This document shows positions 1 through 5,061 of a stretch of DNA of 5,061 nt, piece after piece. The position numbers were made by a program, and so were the translations under genes. Within the stretch, counting starts at the first letter, position 1. Every line of letters starts with the position of its first letter. The notes below the pieces were generated by a model. It saw only the letters and a program-made list of their open reading frames with translations. It was not told the DNA's origin and did no database searches. This DNA comes from a bacterium (GTDB lineage Bacteria > SZUA-182 > SZUA-191): the NCBI GenBank assembly GCA_003230535.1, contig QIEW01000116.1, forward strand, positions 1-5,061, written 5' to 3'.

Positions 1-128
1 TTCGACAGACCCTTTTTCGCCAAACTACGAGTGAGCGCAGACGTCAGCGTGGTCTTCCCATGATCTACATGCCCGATTGTGCCTACGTTTACGTGAGGTT
101 TCTTACGCACAAATTTCTCTTTTGCCAT
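1..128 (-). CDS. tuf: Elongation factor Tu (EF-Tu), N-terminal fragment cut by the window edge
   Basis: EF-Tu is the cytoplasmic GTPase that delivers aminoacyl-tRNA to the ribosomal A site. Only the first 42 codons are present; the gene runs off the low-coordinate end. The translation begins [20 protein letters not shown] and contains the G1/P-loop GHVDHGKTT, which identifies EF-Tu. The ATG at 128-126 is chosen because it gives the standard EF-Tu N-terminus and has AGGGG (140-136) seven bases upstream, with GGAG touching the start. It follows fusA on the same strand, the usual str order, but after a 302-nt gap that is longer than typical. No convincing tuf-specific promoter is visible in the gap, so read-through from fusA is the default assumption. 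Family assignment is very secure; whether a second tuf copy exists cannot be seen here. Confidence 0.97.
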   Translation of the reverse strand, partial: MAKEKFVRKKPHVNVGTIGHVDHGKTTLTSALTRSLAKKGLS

Positions 129-315
129 CTCCATTCCCCTCTATATATATTTGACCCCGCTCCAGCCTGCCCCATCCTAATGTAATATGAAAAACCCCTG
201 TTTTATAGGATAAACACTGCTTCCTGGTCCCAAAAAAACGGCTGCACCGCGGTATAACCACACATCAGCGCTCGACCTTCCCAATTCACACAGTGTCCAC
301 ACTGGATGTTACAAT

Positions 316-408
316 TTTCTATATCTGGAACCTATCTATCTGATTTATATACCCCCAAAAAATGGGATTTCCTATACTATTCAAAAAAAATTCCTATATT
401 TTTCTATA
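316..408. repeat. Four copies of an 8-bp motif TTYCTATA in the fusA-tuf gap
   Basis: The octamer TTYCTATA (TATAGRAA on the transcribed strand) starts at 316, 369, 391 and 401. The steps between starts are 53, 22 and 10 bp, close to whole turns of the DNA helix. A fifth copy lies at 4410-4417, inside the direct repeat next to rpoC. The region is AT-rich, which raises the chance of random recurrence. A protein-binding array or bent DNA is possible but not demonstrated. Confidence 0.35.
353..380. repeat. Direct repeat, copy A, 50 nt past the fusA stop
   Basis: This 28-nt stretch begins CCCCAAAAAATGGG and ends CCTATACTAT. It matches 4395-4421 at every position except for one extra A in the A-run. 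Both copies have the same orientation and both sit just downstream of a gene's stop codon (fusA here, rpoC there). It contains a weak CCCA/TGGG hairpin. A near-exact 27-nt match within 5 kb is not expected by chance, so this is a real repeat. Its nature (dispersed repeat, remnant of an element end, or shared 3'-end signal) is unknown. Confidence 0.8.
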
Positions 409-430
409 TAATAGTCACCTAACTAAAAGT

Positions 431-2536
431 CTATACATTAACCATTAGATCCTGACTAAGCCCTCCGGCTTTAGCCATAATGGCTTCAGATATCTGGGTG
501 GGAACTTCCTCATAATGGGAAAACTGCATGCTGTAAGTAGCCCGGCCCTGGGTCAGCGACCGTAATACTGTAGCATAACCGAACATCTCTGCCAAGGGTA
601 CCTTGGCTTGAATTGTCTGGATGTTAACCCGGGGTTCAAGGCGCTCTATTTTCCCGCGTCGGGAGTTTATATCTCCAATTACTTCGCCCATATACTCATC
701 AGGCACCACAACTTCTACCTGCATAGCAGGTTCAAGAAGCGCCGGACGGGCTAATTTCACTGCTTTTTTAAAGGCCATAGAACCGGCAATTTTAAAGGCC
801 ATTTCCGAGGAGTCAACTTCATGATAGGAGCCATCAAAAAGGGTAGCCTTTATGTCCACCACCGGATAGCCTGCCAGCAGACCTACCTCCATAGCTTGTA
901 TAATTCCTTTTTCCACAGGAGCTATATATTCTTTAGGAACAGCTCCACCGACAATCTTGCTTTCAAATTGGAAACCTTTGCCCGACTCTAGCGGCTCAAC
1001 TGTAATCCACACATGACCATATTGACCGCGGCCGCCGGTTTGACGAACATATTTGCCCTCAGCTTTAGCTGATTTGCGGATTGTTTCTTTATAAGCTACC
1101 TGAGGCTTTCCTACATGAGCGGAGACATTAAATTCCCGCAACATTCGGTCTACGATGATCTCCAGGTGAAGCTCACCCATACCGGATATTATGGTCTGTC
1201 CGGTATCCTCGTCTATCTTTACCTTGAAGGTCGGGTCTTCCGCCATCAACCTGGCCATCGCTCCGGATAAGCGGTCTAGATCCACCTTGGTCTTGGGCTC
1301 AATGGCTACGGCAAGCACCGGATCCGGAAAATCCATTGATTCGAGGATAATCAGTGCATTATCCGCACATAAAGTATCTCCGGTGGTGGTTTTCTTCAGG
1401 CCCACTGTGGCGGCAATATCTCCGGCATAAACCTCGGCCAGCTCCTCCCGTTTGTTGGCATGCATCTTAAGGAGCCTTCCAATTCGCTCCTTATGGCCCT
1501 TAGTAGAATTATATACATATGAGCCGGATTTAAGGTGTCCGGAGTATACTCTAAAAAAAGTAAGTTGACCCATATAAGGATCAGAAAGTATTTTAAAAGC
1601 CAGCCCGGAAAAAGGTTCGGTATCGGAAGGTTTCCGTTCATCCTCTGCTTTAGTCAGGGGATCTATTCCTTTTATCGGAGGTATATCCAAAGGTGAAGGG
1701 AGATAATCTAGGACTGCATCCAATAGTTGCTGTACCCCTTTATTGCGAAATGATGCTCCACAGAATACCGGAAACAGAGACAAATTGAGAGTAGCCTCAC
1801 GGATAGAGGCCTTAATCTCGCCTTCCTCCAGCGGTTCTCCATTAAGATACTTTTCCAATAGCAGATCATCTTCATCGGCTAAAGTTTCCAGCATTTTTTC
1901 TTTATAGATTAAGGCTTCGTCTTGAAATTCCTCCGGAATATCCTCTTCCCGATAAGTTGTGCCCTTGGTTTTCTGATCATAGACAATCGCCTTCATCTTA
2001 ATAAGATCTATCATGCCCTTGAATTTATCTTCCTTGCCCAAGGGAATTTGCACTGCTACCGGTTTTACCCCCAACCGCTCCTGCATCATCTTTATCACTC
2101 GGCAAAAATCCGCCCCCATTCGATCCATCTTGTTTACAAACACAATCCGAGGCACATGATATTTATCGGCTTGCCGCCAGACCGTTTCCGACTGAGGCTC
2201 CACTCCGCCTACAGCGCAGAATATCGCCACCGACCCATCCAAGACCCTCAGCGATCTTTCCACCTCTACAGTAAAGTCTACATGACCCGGGGTATCAATA
2301 ATGTTTATGCGGTGGTTTTTCCAGAAAGAAGTAGTCGCCGCCGATGTAATAGTGATTCCCCGCTCCCGCTCCTGGGCCATCCAGTCCATTTCCGTAGTGC
2401 CCTCATCTACCTCGCCCAGCTTATAAGTAGTCCCGGTATAGTAGAGAATCCGCTCGGTAGTGGTGGTCTTGCCCGCATCAATATGGGCCATAATACCGAT
2501 ATTTCTAGTTCGTTCTAAGGGTATTGTTCTTGGCAT
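431..2536 (-). CDS. fusA: Elongation factor G (EF-G), ribosomal translocase GTPase
   Basis: EF-G is the cytoplasmic GTPase that drives tRNA-mRNA translocation and, with RRF, ribosome recycling. The 701-residue protein is full length. GTPase motifs are all present: G1 AHIDAGKT (17-24), switch I RGITIT (59-64), G3 DTPGH (81-85, with the catalytic His85), G4 NKMD (135-138) and G5 CGAS (259-262). Domain II begins near 305 (FSGLAFKI), domain IV has GGRGQYGHV around residue 505, and domain V holds the [15 protein letters not shown] segment. The ATG at 2536 gives the family-standard start [18 protein letters not shown]. An in-frame GTG three codons upstream (2545) lies inside rpsG and is less likely. 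Only two bases separate it from the rpsG stop, and a GGTGG at 2546-2542 within the last rpsG codons could serve as ribosome binding site, so translational coupling to rpsG is expected. It looks like the ordinary housekeeping EF-G. Confidence 0.98.
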   Translation of the reverse strand: MPRTIPLERTRNIGIMAHIDAGKTTTTERILYYTGTTYKLGEVDEGTTEMDWMAQERERGITITSAATTSFWKNHRINIIDTPGHVDFTVEVERSLRVLDGSVAIFCAVGGVEPQSETVWRQADKYHVPRIVFVNKMDRMGADFCRVIKMMQERLGVKPVAVQIPLGKEDKFKGMIDLIKMKAIVYDQKTKGTTYREEDIPEEFQDEALIYKEKMLETLADEDDLLLEKYLNGEPLEEGEIKASIREATLNLSLFPVFCGASFRNKGVQQLLDAVLDYLPSPLDIPPIKGIDPLTKAEDERKPSDTEPFSGLAFKILSDPYMGQLTFFRVYSGHLKSGSYVYNSTKGHKERIGRLLKMHANKREELAEVYAGDIAATVGLKKTTTGDTLCADNALIILESMDFPDPVLAVAIEPKTKVDLDRLSGAMARLMAEDPTFKVKIDEDTGQTIISGMGELHLEIIVDRMLREFNVSAHVGKPQVAYKETIRKSAKAEGKYVRQTGGRGQYGHVWITVEPLESGKGFQFESKIVGGAVPKEYIAPVEKGIIQAMEVGLLAGYPVVDIKATLFDGSYHEVDSSEMAFKIAGSMAFKKAVKLARPALLEPAMQVEVVVPDEYMGEVIGDINSRRGKIERLEPRVNIQTIQAKVPLAEMFGYATVLRSLTQGRATYSMQFSHYEEVPTQISEAIMAKAGGLSQDLMVNV

Positions 2537-2538
2537 AG

Positions 2539-3009
2539 CTACCACCGATAATGTGCAAAAGCCCGATTGGCCTCTGCCATTTTATGGGTATCTTCCTTCT
2601 TCTTTATGCTTCCGCCCCGCCCGGCGGACGCGTCTAAAAGCTCCGCCGCCATTTTTTCCTTCATACTTTTGCCGGACCGTTGTTTTGCCTGAGTAATCAA
2701 CCACCGTATCGCTAAAGAAAGTCTCCGGTCAGGCCGGACATCCACCGGCACCTGATAGGTGGAACCGCCCACCCGTCGCGATTTTACCTCCAACAACGGT
2801 TTAACGTTATTGAGAGCTTGCCTGAAGAGTTGGAGGGGGTCATCGTTAGTCTTTTGGTGGATAATGTCCAAAGCTCCATATAAAATGGATTCAGCCACAC
2901 TCTTTTTCCCCTTACTCATCAAGCTGTTTATAAACTTGGCGACTTGTTTGTTGCCGTATTTCAAATCCGGTGTGGTTCTCCGCTTGGAGACTAGTTTCCG
3001 CCTGGGCAT
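2539..3009 (-). CDS. rpsG: Small ribosomal subunit protein S7
   Basis: S7 is the primary assembly protein of the 30S head; it binds the 3' major domain of 16S rRNA and contacts tRNA at the E site. The 156-residue length is the usual bacterial S7 length. The N-terminus [20 protein letters not shown], the [16 protein letters not shown] segment (near 80-95), the RWLITQAK helix and the C-terminal [15 protein letters not shown] are all standard. The ATG at 3009 has AAGAGG (3020-3015) five bases upstream. The stop TAG (2541-2539) is two bases from fusA. The 252-nt gap from rpsL is large for this gene pair and holds a structured repeat-like element. In E. coli, S7 represses the str operon by binding the rpsL-rpsG intercistronic RNA; whether that control survives here is unknown. 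Confidence 0.98.
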   Translation of the reverse strand: MPRRKLVSKRRTTPDLKYGNKQVAKFINSLMSKGKKSVAESILYGALDIIHQKTNDDPLQLFRQALNNVKPLLEVKSRRVGGSTYQVPVDVRPDRRLSLAIRWLITQAKQRSGKSMKEKMAAELLDASAGRGGSIKKKEDTHKMAEANRAFAHYRW

Positions 3010-3047
3010 CGCTTCCTCTTAATTAAGTTATTAAGCTAAGAAAAGAG

Positions 3048-3161
3048 CCTCTTGCAAAAGTCATTTTAAAAAAGTTAGCCATACTATATGTTGGGGCAGC
3101 GGCCCCAACACTACCCGTATGGGGTAGGCCAGGGCCACCGCCCTGGCACTTTTGCAAGAGG
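3048..3161. repeat. Cloverleaf-like inverted-repeat element (MITE-like) between rpsL and rpsG
   Basis: Perfect 14-bp inverted repeats CCTCTTGCAAAAGT (3048-3061) and ACTTTTGCAAGAGG (3148-3161) enclose three adjacent hairpins. Hairpin 1 is a 9-bp stem TGTTGGGGC/GCCCCAACA (3089-3097 with 3102-3110). Hairpin 2 is CTACCC/GGGTAG (3111-3116 with 3122-3127). Hairpin 3 is GCCAGGGC/GCCCTGGC (3128-3135 with 3140-3147). Hairpins 1-3 directly abut one another, and hairpin 3 abuts the right arm; a 27-nt AT-rich linker precedes hairpin 1. AAAAGA occurs on both sides (3041-3046 and 3165-3170) but not flush with the ends, so it is only a weak target-duplication candidate. There is no ORF. A short non-autonomous element or structured RNA repeat is most likely. 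The structure is read directly; the mobile nature is inferred. Confidence 0.75.
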
Positions 3162-3261
3162 ATCAAAAGACATTTTTATATATCCGGTATTTCATACATT
3201 AGCAGCGCCGGAACAATCCACCAGCCCCCCCTTAGAAGATATGACCGGAGGCTATCGAATA

Positions 3262-3636
3262 CTACTTGGCTGAGCGCTTGGCGCCGTATTTAGAGCGCCC
3301 CTGCTTTCGGTCTTCCACTCCCATGGTATCCAGCGTACCGCGAATAATATGGTAGCGCACACCCGGCAGGTCTTTTACCCGGCCTCCCCTCACCAAAACA
3401 ATGGAATGCTCCTGAAGATTATGACCCACTCCAGGGATATAGGCGGTAACCTCAACCCCAGTGGTCAATCTGACCCTCGCTACTTTGCGGAGGGCAGAGT
3501 TCGGTTTCTTAGGCGTGGCAGTGTAAACCCTGACACAAACTCCCCGGCGTTGCGGGCAGGAAGCCAATGCCGGAGTCTTGCTTTTAGACTTTACCGGTTG
3601 GCGACCATATTTTACTAACTGGCTAACTGTAGGCAT
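3262..3636 (-). CDS. rpsL: Small ribosomal subunit protein S12
   Basis: S12 sits at the 30S decoding centre and helps control accuracy of tRNA selection. The 124-residue length is normal. Diagnostic segments are [13 protein letters not shown] (27-39), [12 protein letters not shown] (41-52), GHNLQEHS (71-78) and [18 protein letters not shown] (83-100), ending [10 protein letters not shown]. Lys43, Lys88 and Pro91 are the wild-type residues at the classic streptomycin-resistance sites, so S12 itself predicts a sensitive target. Asp89 is the residue that is methylthiolated in some bacteria. The ATG at 3636 has AGGGG (3644-3640) only three bases upstream, a short spacing. It is the first gene after a perfect consensus promoter 350 nt upstream, and is separated from rpoC by about 790 nt of non-coding DNA. 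Confidence 0.98.
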   Translation of the reverse strand: MPTVSQLVKYGRQPVKSKSKTPALASCPQRRGVCVRVYTATPKKPNSALRKVARVRLTTGVEVTAYIPGVGHNLQEHSIVLVRGGRVKDLPGVRYHIIRGTLDTMGVEDRKQGRSKYGAKRSAK

Positions 3637-3978
3637 TTTCCCCTGTCTATCTTTGTAATTAGATAATTTAAAGACGCGACACCAAGACTTCCCGTTTCTT
3701 CACTTTACAGCTAGAAGCCCCCCATCACGTCCTTTTTCTACTCCAGCGTCGGAGCTTGGCAGCCCCTACTATAAATCACGAAAATAGGAACGAACTAAAA
3801 TGGCAGCGGCTCTTCCCCGCCGCTACGGACAACTGTTGTGATAATAATTATATTTTACTGTTACAAAATGACCGGCTGCCGCAATGAACCGATCCAATAT
3901 TAACAATGTCAAACAAAAAACTTCACTTTATTCCCAGCTTATACGAAACTACCCGCCCCGCATAAAACTCGAGTAAAC
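3637..3978 (-). promoter_or_regulatory. Predicted long 5' leader of rpsL with alternative hairpins and a 4-codon mini-ORF
   Basis: If transcription starts about seven bases past the -10 box at 3985-3990, the rpsL mRNA carries a leader of about 340 nt. Visible structure on the minus strand includes AGCGGC/GCCGCT (3824-3819 with 3810-3805). Next come GGGGCU/AGCUCC (3766-3761 with 3756-3751; one G-U pair) and CUCC/GGAG (3754-3751 with 3744-3741). The last two share bases 3751-3754 and cannot form together. A mini-ORF ATG-GGG-GGC-TTC-TAG (3725-3711) has AAAGGA four bases upstream. TAAAGTGAAG occurs twice (3930-3921 and 3707-3698). I recognise no known riboswitch or ribosomal-protein leader. No U-tract terminator is evident in the leader. 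Confidence 0.45.
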
Positions 3979-3984
3979 GGGCGG

Positions 3985-4013
3985 ATTATAACAATAAGCA
4001 AAGGGATTGTCAA
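3985..4013 (-). promoter_or_regulatory. Perfect consensus sigma70-type promoter facing rpsL
   Basis: On the minus strand the sequence reads TTGACA (4013-4008), a 17-bp spacer (4007-3991) and TATAAT (3990-3985). Both hexamers match the housekeeping consensus at 6 of 6 positions with optimal spacing. Immediately upstream of the -35 the DNA is A/T-rich (AAAGTAAATTAAAAATG), resembling an UP element bound by the alpha-subunit C-terminal domain. The predicted start is near 3978, inside or beside the 8-bp palindrome ACTCGAGT (3967-3974). rpsL is the first gene downstream on that strand, so this is most likely the main promoter of rpsL-rpsG-fusA. Confidence 0.88.
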
Positions 4014-4065
4014 GCATTTTTAATTTACTTTACAAATGATAGTACGATAATGCGGGAAAATGCTT
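4012..4065. repeat. 9-bp inverted repeat just upstream of the rpsL promoter
   Basis: AAGCATTTT (4012-4020) and AAAATGCTT (4057-4065) are perfect inverted copies separated by 36 bp. The inner arm overlaps the last two bases of the -35 box. This could be an operator pair or chance in AT-rich DNA. No regulator is identifiable from the sequence. Confidence 0.35.
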
Positions 4066-4126
4066 TTGCTAATAATGATAACACATTTTTGCCTCAGTGA
4101 GTGTAAATAAATAACTCATCACTTTT

Positions 4127-4145
4127 ATCCCGAATAATTCGGGAT
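4127..4145. repeat. Perfect 8-bp hairpin ATCCCGAA/TTCGGGAT
   Basis: ATCCCGAA (4127-4134) and TTCGGGAT (4138-4145) form a perfect stem with a 3-nt loop. On the minus strand it is followed by AAAA rather than a T-run, so it is not a convincing terminator for rpoC. On the plus strand the T-run precedes the stem. It is the promoter-proximal member of a row of hairpins between the rpoC end and the rpsL promoter. Confidence 0.6.
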
Positions 4146-4169
4146 CATAAACACGCTCGGAGCTGGTCG

Positions 4170-4211
4170 CTTCCATAGCGGAAGTTTTTACTAAAGGGGT
4201 ACGCTACCCCT
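4170..4211. repeat. Two further short hairpins in the rpoC-rpsL gap
   Basis: CTTCC/GGAAG (4170-4174 with 4180-4184) forms a 5-bp stem that is followed on the plus strand by TTTTT; no plus-strand gene is present to use it as a terminator. AGGGGTA/TACCCCT (4195-4201 with 4205-4211) forms a perfect 7-bp stem with a CGC loop and is followed on the minus strand by TTTAGT. With the neighbouring stems they make a closely spaced hairpin array of about 115 nt. Confidence 0.5.
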
Positions 4212-4241
4212 AAAACCTTTCGGCTTGAGACAAGCCGAAAG
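4212..4241 (-). terminator. Candidate rho-independent terminator for rpoC (11-bp hairpin, short T-run)
   Basis: CTTTCGGCTTG and its exact complement (4217-4227 with 4231-4241) form an 11-bp perfect stem with a 3-nt loop. On the minus strand the stem is followed by GTTTTA (4216-4211). The stem is strong but the T-run has only four bases, so termination may be partial. It lies about 185 nt past the rpoC stop. Together with the perfect promoter downstream it supports at least partial separation of rpoC from rpsL transcription. It could equally be one stem of a larger repeat element. Confidence 0.45.
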
Positions 4242-4355
4242 ATCGGAAAATCCCCCCTTTACCCCCCTTTATTAAAGGGGGGAACCTGTTAATCTCCAAG
4301 GGGAACCCGTTGTCTCCCCCTTTGGCAAAGGGGGACTAAGGGGGATTTTCCCATC
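4241..4355. mobile_element. MITE-like element with GGAAAATCCCCC inverted ends and two C/G hairpin modules
   Basis: The ends are inverted copies: GATCGGAAAATCCCCC (4241-4256) and GGGGGATTTTCCCATC (4340-4355) pair at 15 of 16 positions, with a 12-bp perfect core. Inside are two 9-bp hairpins, CCCCCCTTT/AAAGGGGGG (4262-4270 with 4274-4282) and TCCCCCTTT/AAAGGGGGA (4315-4323 with 4327-4335). Between them GGGGAACCYGTT occurs twice in direct orientation (4279-4290 and 4300-4311), suggesting that the core arose by duplication of one module. There is no ORF and no clear target-site duplication. From memory, C5-T3 / A3-G5 palindromic repeats of this style recur as dispersed repeats in many bacterial genomes. 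A non-autonomous mobile element or REP-like repeat is the best reading. Confidence 0.65.
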
Positions 4356-4394
4356 GCCACAAATAGATTTATCTTATCTTATTGTTTTAATAAG

Positions 4395-4421
4395 CCCCAA
4401 AAATGGGATTTCCTATACTAT
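4395..4421. repeat. Direct repeat, copy B, 4 nt past the rpoC stop
   Basis: This 27-nt copy matches 353-380 in the same orientation, differing only by one A fewer in the A-run. It begins CCCCAAAAATGGG and ends CCTATACTAT, and stops four bases short of the rpoC stop codon. Flanking bases differ between the copies (GAAC here, TCAA there), so the repeat has a sharp edge on that side. Confidence 0.8.
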
Positions 4422-4425
4422 GAAC

Positions 4426-5061
4426 TTAGTTTTGAATTGGTTCGGTCACACTAACTTCTGGCGTCTCCAAAAGTGTCTCTTCCTTTGCTGAAACTGGTTC
4501 CGCCTTGGAAATATCCGGTAGAGGGACTATGTTTTGGTAGGCCCGCAAGCCTGTCCCGGCAGAGATAAGCCGACCTACAATGACATTCTCTTTAAGGCCC
4601 CTCAGATAATCTACCTTGCCACAGACACTGGCCTCGGTGAGCACCCGGGTAGTTTCCTGGAAAGAAGCGGCGGAGATAAAACTATCTGTAGAGAGCGAAG
4701 CTTTGGTAATACCCAGAAGCAAGGGTCTGCCGACAGCAGGTTGCCCCCCTTCAGCCAGCACACGCTCGTTCTCCTCCTGAAAACGGAACTTGTCAATCTG
4801 CTCCCCCGCCAGGAAGCGGGTATCACCTACATTTTCTACTTTTATTTTCCGAAGCATCTGGCGGACAATCACTTCAATATGTTTGTCGTTGATGTTTACG
4901 CCTTGGAGCCGATAAACTTCCTGTATTTCATCCACCAGATATTTCTGAAGTTCCTTAACGCCCAGCACCGCTAAGATATCATGCGGATTAACCGAACCAT
5001 CCATCAGGGGTTCCCCGGCTTTTATGTGATCGCCTTCATGGATGCTCACATGCTTTCCGCT
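4426..5061 (-). CDS. rpoC: RNA polymerase beta' subunit, C-terminal fragment cut by the window edge
   Basis: The beta' subunit forms, with beta, the catalytic core of RNA polymerase. The last 211 residues are present; the frame stays open to the high-coordinate edge (first complete codons [12 protein letters not shown]). Conserved C-terminal segments are [62 protein letters not shown] and [19 protein letters not shown], the last being the clamp/cleft helix region near the omega-binding tail. The final 30 or so residues are acidic, Pro/Glu/Thr-rich and poorly conserved, as is usual for this subunit. The stop is TAA (4428-4426). Although a GTG occurs at 5049, it is internal and not a start. The protein looks functional; rpsL follows on the same strand. 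Confidence 0.97.
   Translation of the reverse strand, partial: SGKHVSIHEGDHIKAGEPLMDGSVNPHDILAVLGVKELQKYLVDEIQEVYRLQGVNINDKHIEVIVRQMLRKIKVENVGDTRFLAGEQIDKFRFQEENERVLAEGGQPAVGRPLLLGITKASLSTDSFISAASFQETTRVLTEASVCGKVDYLRGLKENVIVGRLISAGTGLRAYQNIVPLPDISKAEPVSAKEETLLETPEVSVTEPIQN

Larger units (their letters stand above)
129..430. other. fusA-tuf intergenic region, AT-rich, no gene found
   Basis: This 302-nt spacer separates the fusA stop from the tuf start. I see no supportable ORF. The half next to fusA (about 310-430) is very AT-rich and carries four copies of TTYCTATA plus one copy of a direct repeat shared with the rpoC 3' end. The tuf-proximal half is more mixed. It holds a short dyad CAGTGT-CC-ACACTG at 291-304 and a weak AAAAC-GTTTT hairpin near 190-205. 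No perfect sigma70 promoter or strong terminator could be identified, so continuous transcription from fusA into tuf is plausible but not shown. Confidence 0.7.
3637..4425. other. rpoC-rpsL intergenic region, about 790 nt, no gene found
   Basis: This gap is far longer than normal for adjacent rpoC and rpsL. Reading from rpoC, it holds a direct repeat (4395-4421), the MITE-like element (4241-4355), a hairpin row (4127-4241), an inverted repeat (4012-4065), the consensus promoter (3985-4013) and the long rpsL leader. I looked for a small L7Ae-type ribosomal protein gene, which many Bacillota carry at this position, and see none. No ORF in the gap has recognisable content. Confidence 0.75.

Noticed and set aside
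246-263. T-box-like sequence (GTGG...TACCGCGG on the minus strand) upstream of tuf
   Set aside because: Three extra bases split the conserved T-box core, no stem I or specifier loop and no following terminator are visible, and tuf is not a usual T-box target.
291-304. CAGTGT-CC-ACACTG dyad as an operator
   Set aside because: Only 6-bp arms, no adjacent promoter and no matching regulator family recognised; too short to claim.
406-424. Similarity of the minus strand (TTAGGTGACTATTATATAG) to a phage SP6 promoter
   Set aside because: The match is broken by extra bases and no phage genes are present; likely chance in AT-rich DNA.
1922-2518. 198-codon plus-strand open frame opposite fusA
   Set aside because: It lies wholly antisense to the conserved GTPase part of EF-G, has no recognisable domain, and its length follows from the codon use of fusA.
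2534-2545. Upstream GTG start for fusA giving three extra residues
   Set aside because: The ATG at 2536 gives the standard EF-G N-terminus and correct placement of GGTGG; the GTG would overlap the end of rpsG and place that motif over the start.
3088-3273. 61-codon plus-strand open frame across the cloverleaf element
   Set aside because: It reads through the hairpins and the rpsL end, has no plausible ribosome binding site and a low-complexity product.
3949-3963. ATG-CGG-GGC-GGG-TAG mini-ORF near the predicted rpsL transcript start
   Set aside because: No ribosome binding site precedes it, and it would lie only about 15 nt from the 5' end.
4534-4974. 146-codon plus-strand open frame opposite rpoC
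   Set aside because: Antisense shadow of a strongly conserved beta' segment; the product has no recognisable features.

Overview
The window is a stretch of bacterial chromosome carrying the conserved rpoC / str gene cluster, with every gene on the minus strand. In transcription order (high to low coordinates) it holds the 3' end of rpoC (RNA polymerase beta'), rpsL (S12), rpsG (S7), fusA (EF-G) and the first 42 codons of tuf (EF-Tu). All five reading frames are intact, and all are ordinary housekeeping proteins of normal length where the length can be judged. rpoC is followed directly by rpsL, with no L7Ae-like gene between them as is common in Bacillota. The beta' tail reads more like Deltaproteobacteria, Omnitrophota or Nitrospirota than like Bacillus. 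This is an impression from memory of the families, so I do not assign a phylum.

The unusual part is between the genes. rpsG and fusA are tightly coupled (2 bases apart), but the other gaps are large: about 790 nt between rpoC and rpsL, 252 nt between rpsL and rpsG, and 302 nt between fusA and tuf. These gaps hold repeat-like, strongly structured DNA. The rpsL-rpsG gap has a 114-nt element whose 14-bp perfect terminal inverted repeats close over three adjacent perfect hairpins, a cloverleaf-like shape. The rpoC-rpsL gap has a row of hairpins and then a MITE-like element with 16-bp imperfect inverted ends (GGAAAATCCCCC core) and two C/G-rich hairpin modules. A 27-28 nt direct repeat lies just past the rpoC stop and again past the fusA stop.

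Downstream of the repeats, a perfect sigma70-type promoter (TTGACA, 17 bp, TATAAT) faces rpsL and implies a leader of about 340 nt before the rpsL start. The simplest reading is that rpoC transcription is at least partly ended or weakened by the hairpin array, and that rpsL-rpsG-fusA(-tuf) are driven from this strong promoter. The leader contains mutually exclusive hairpins and a tiny candidate ORF, so leader-level control is possible but not shown.

No mobile-element protein, CRISPR array, tRNA or rRNA is visible. I see no previously undescribed protein system. The items worth following up are the non-coding elements and how they affect expression of the translation genes around them.
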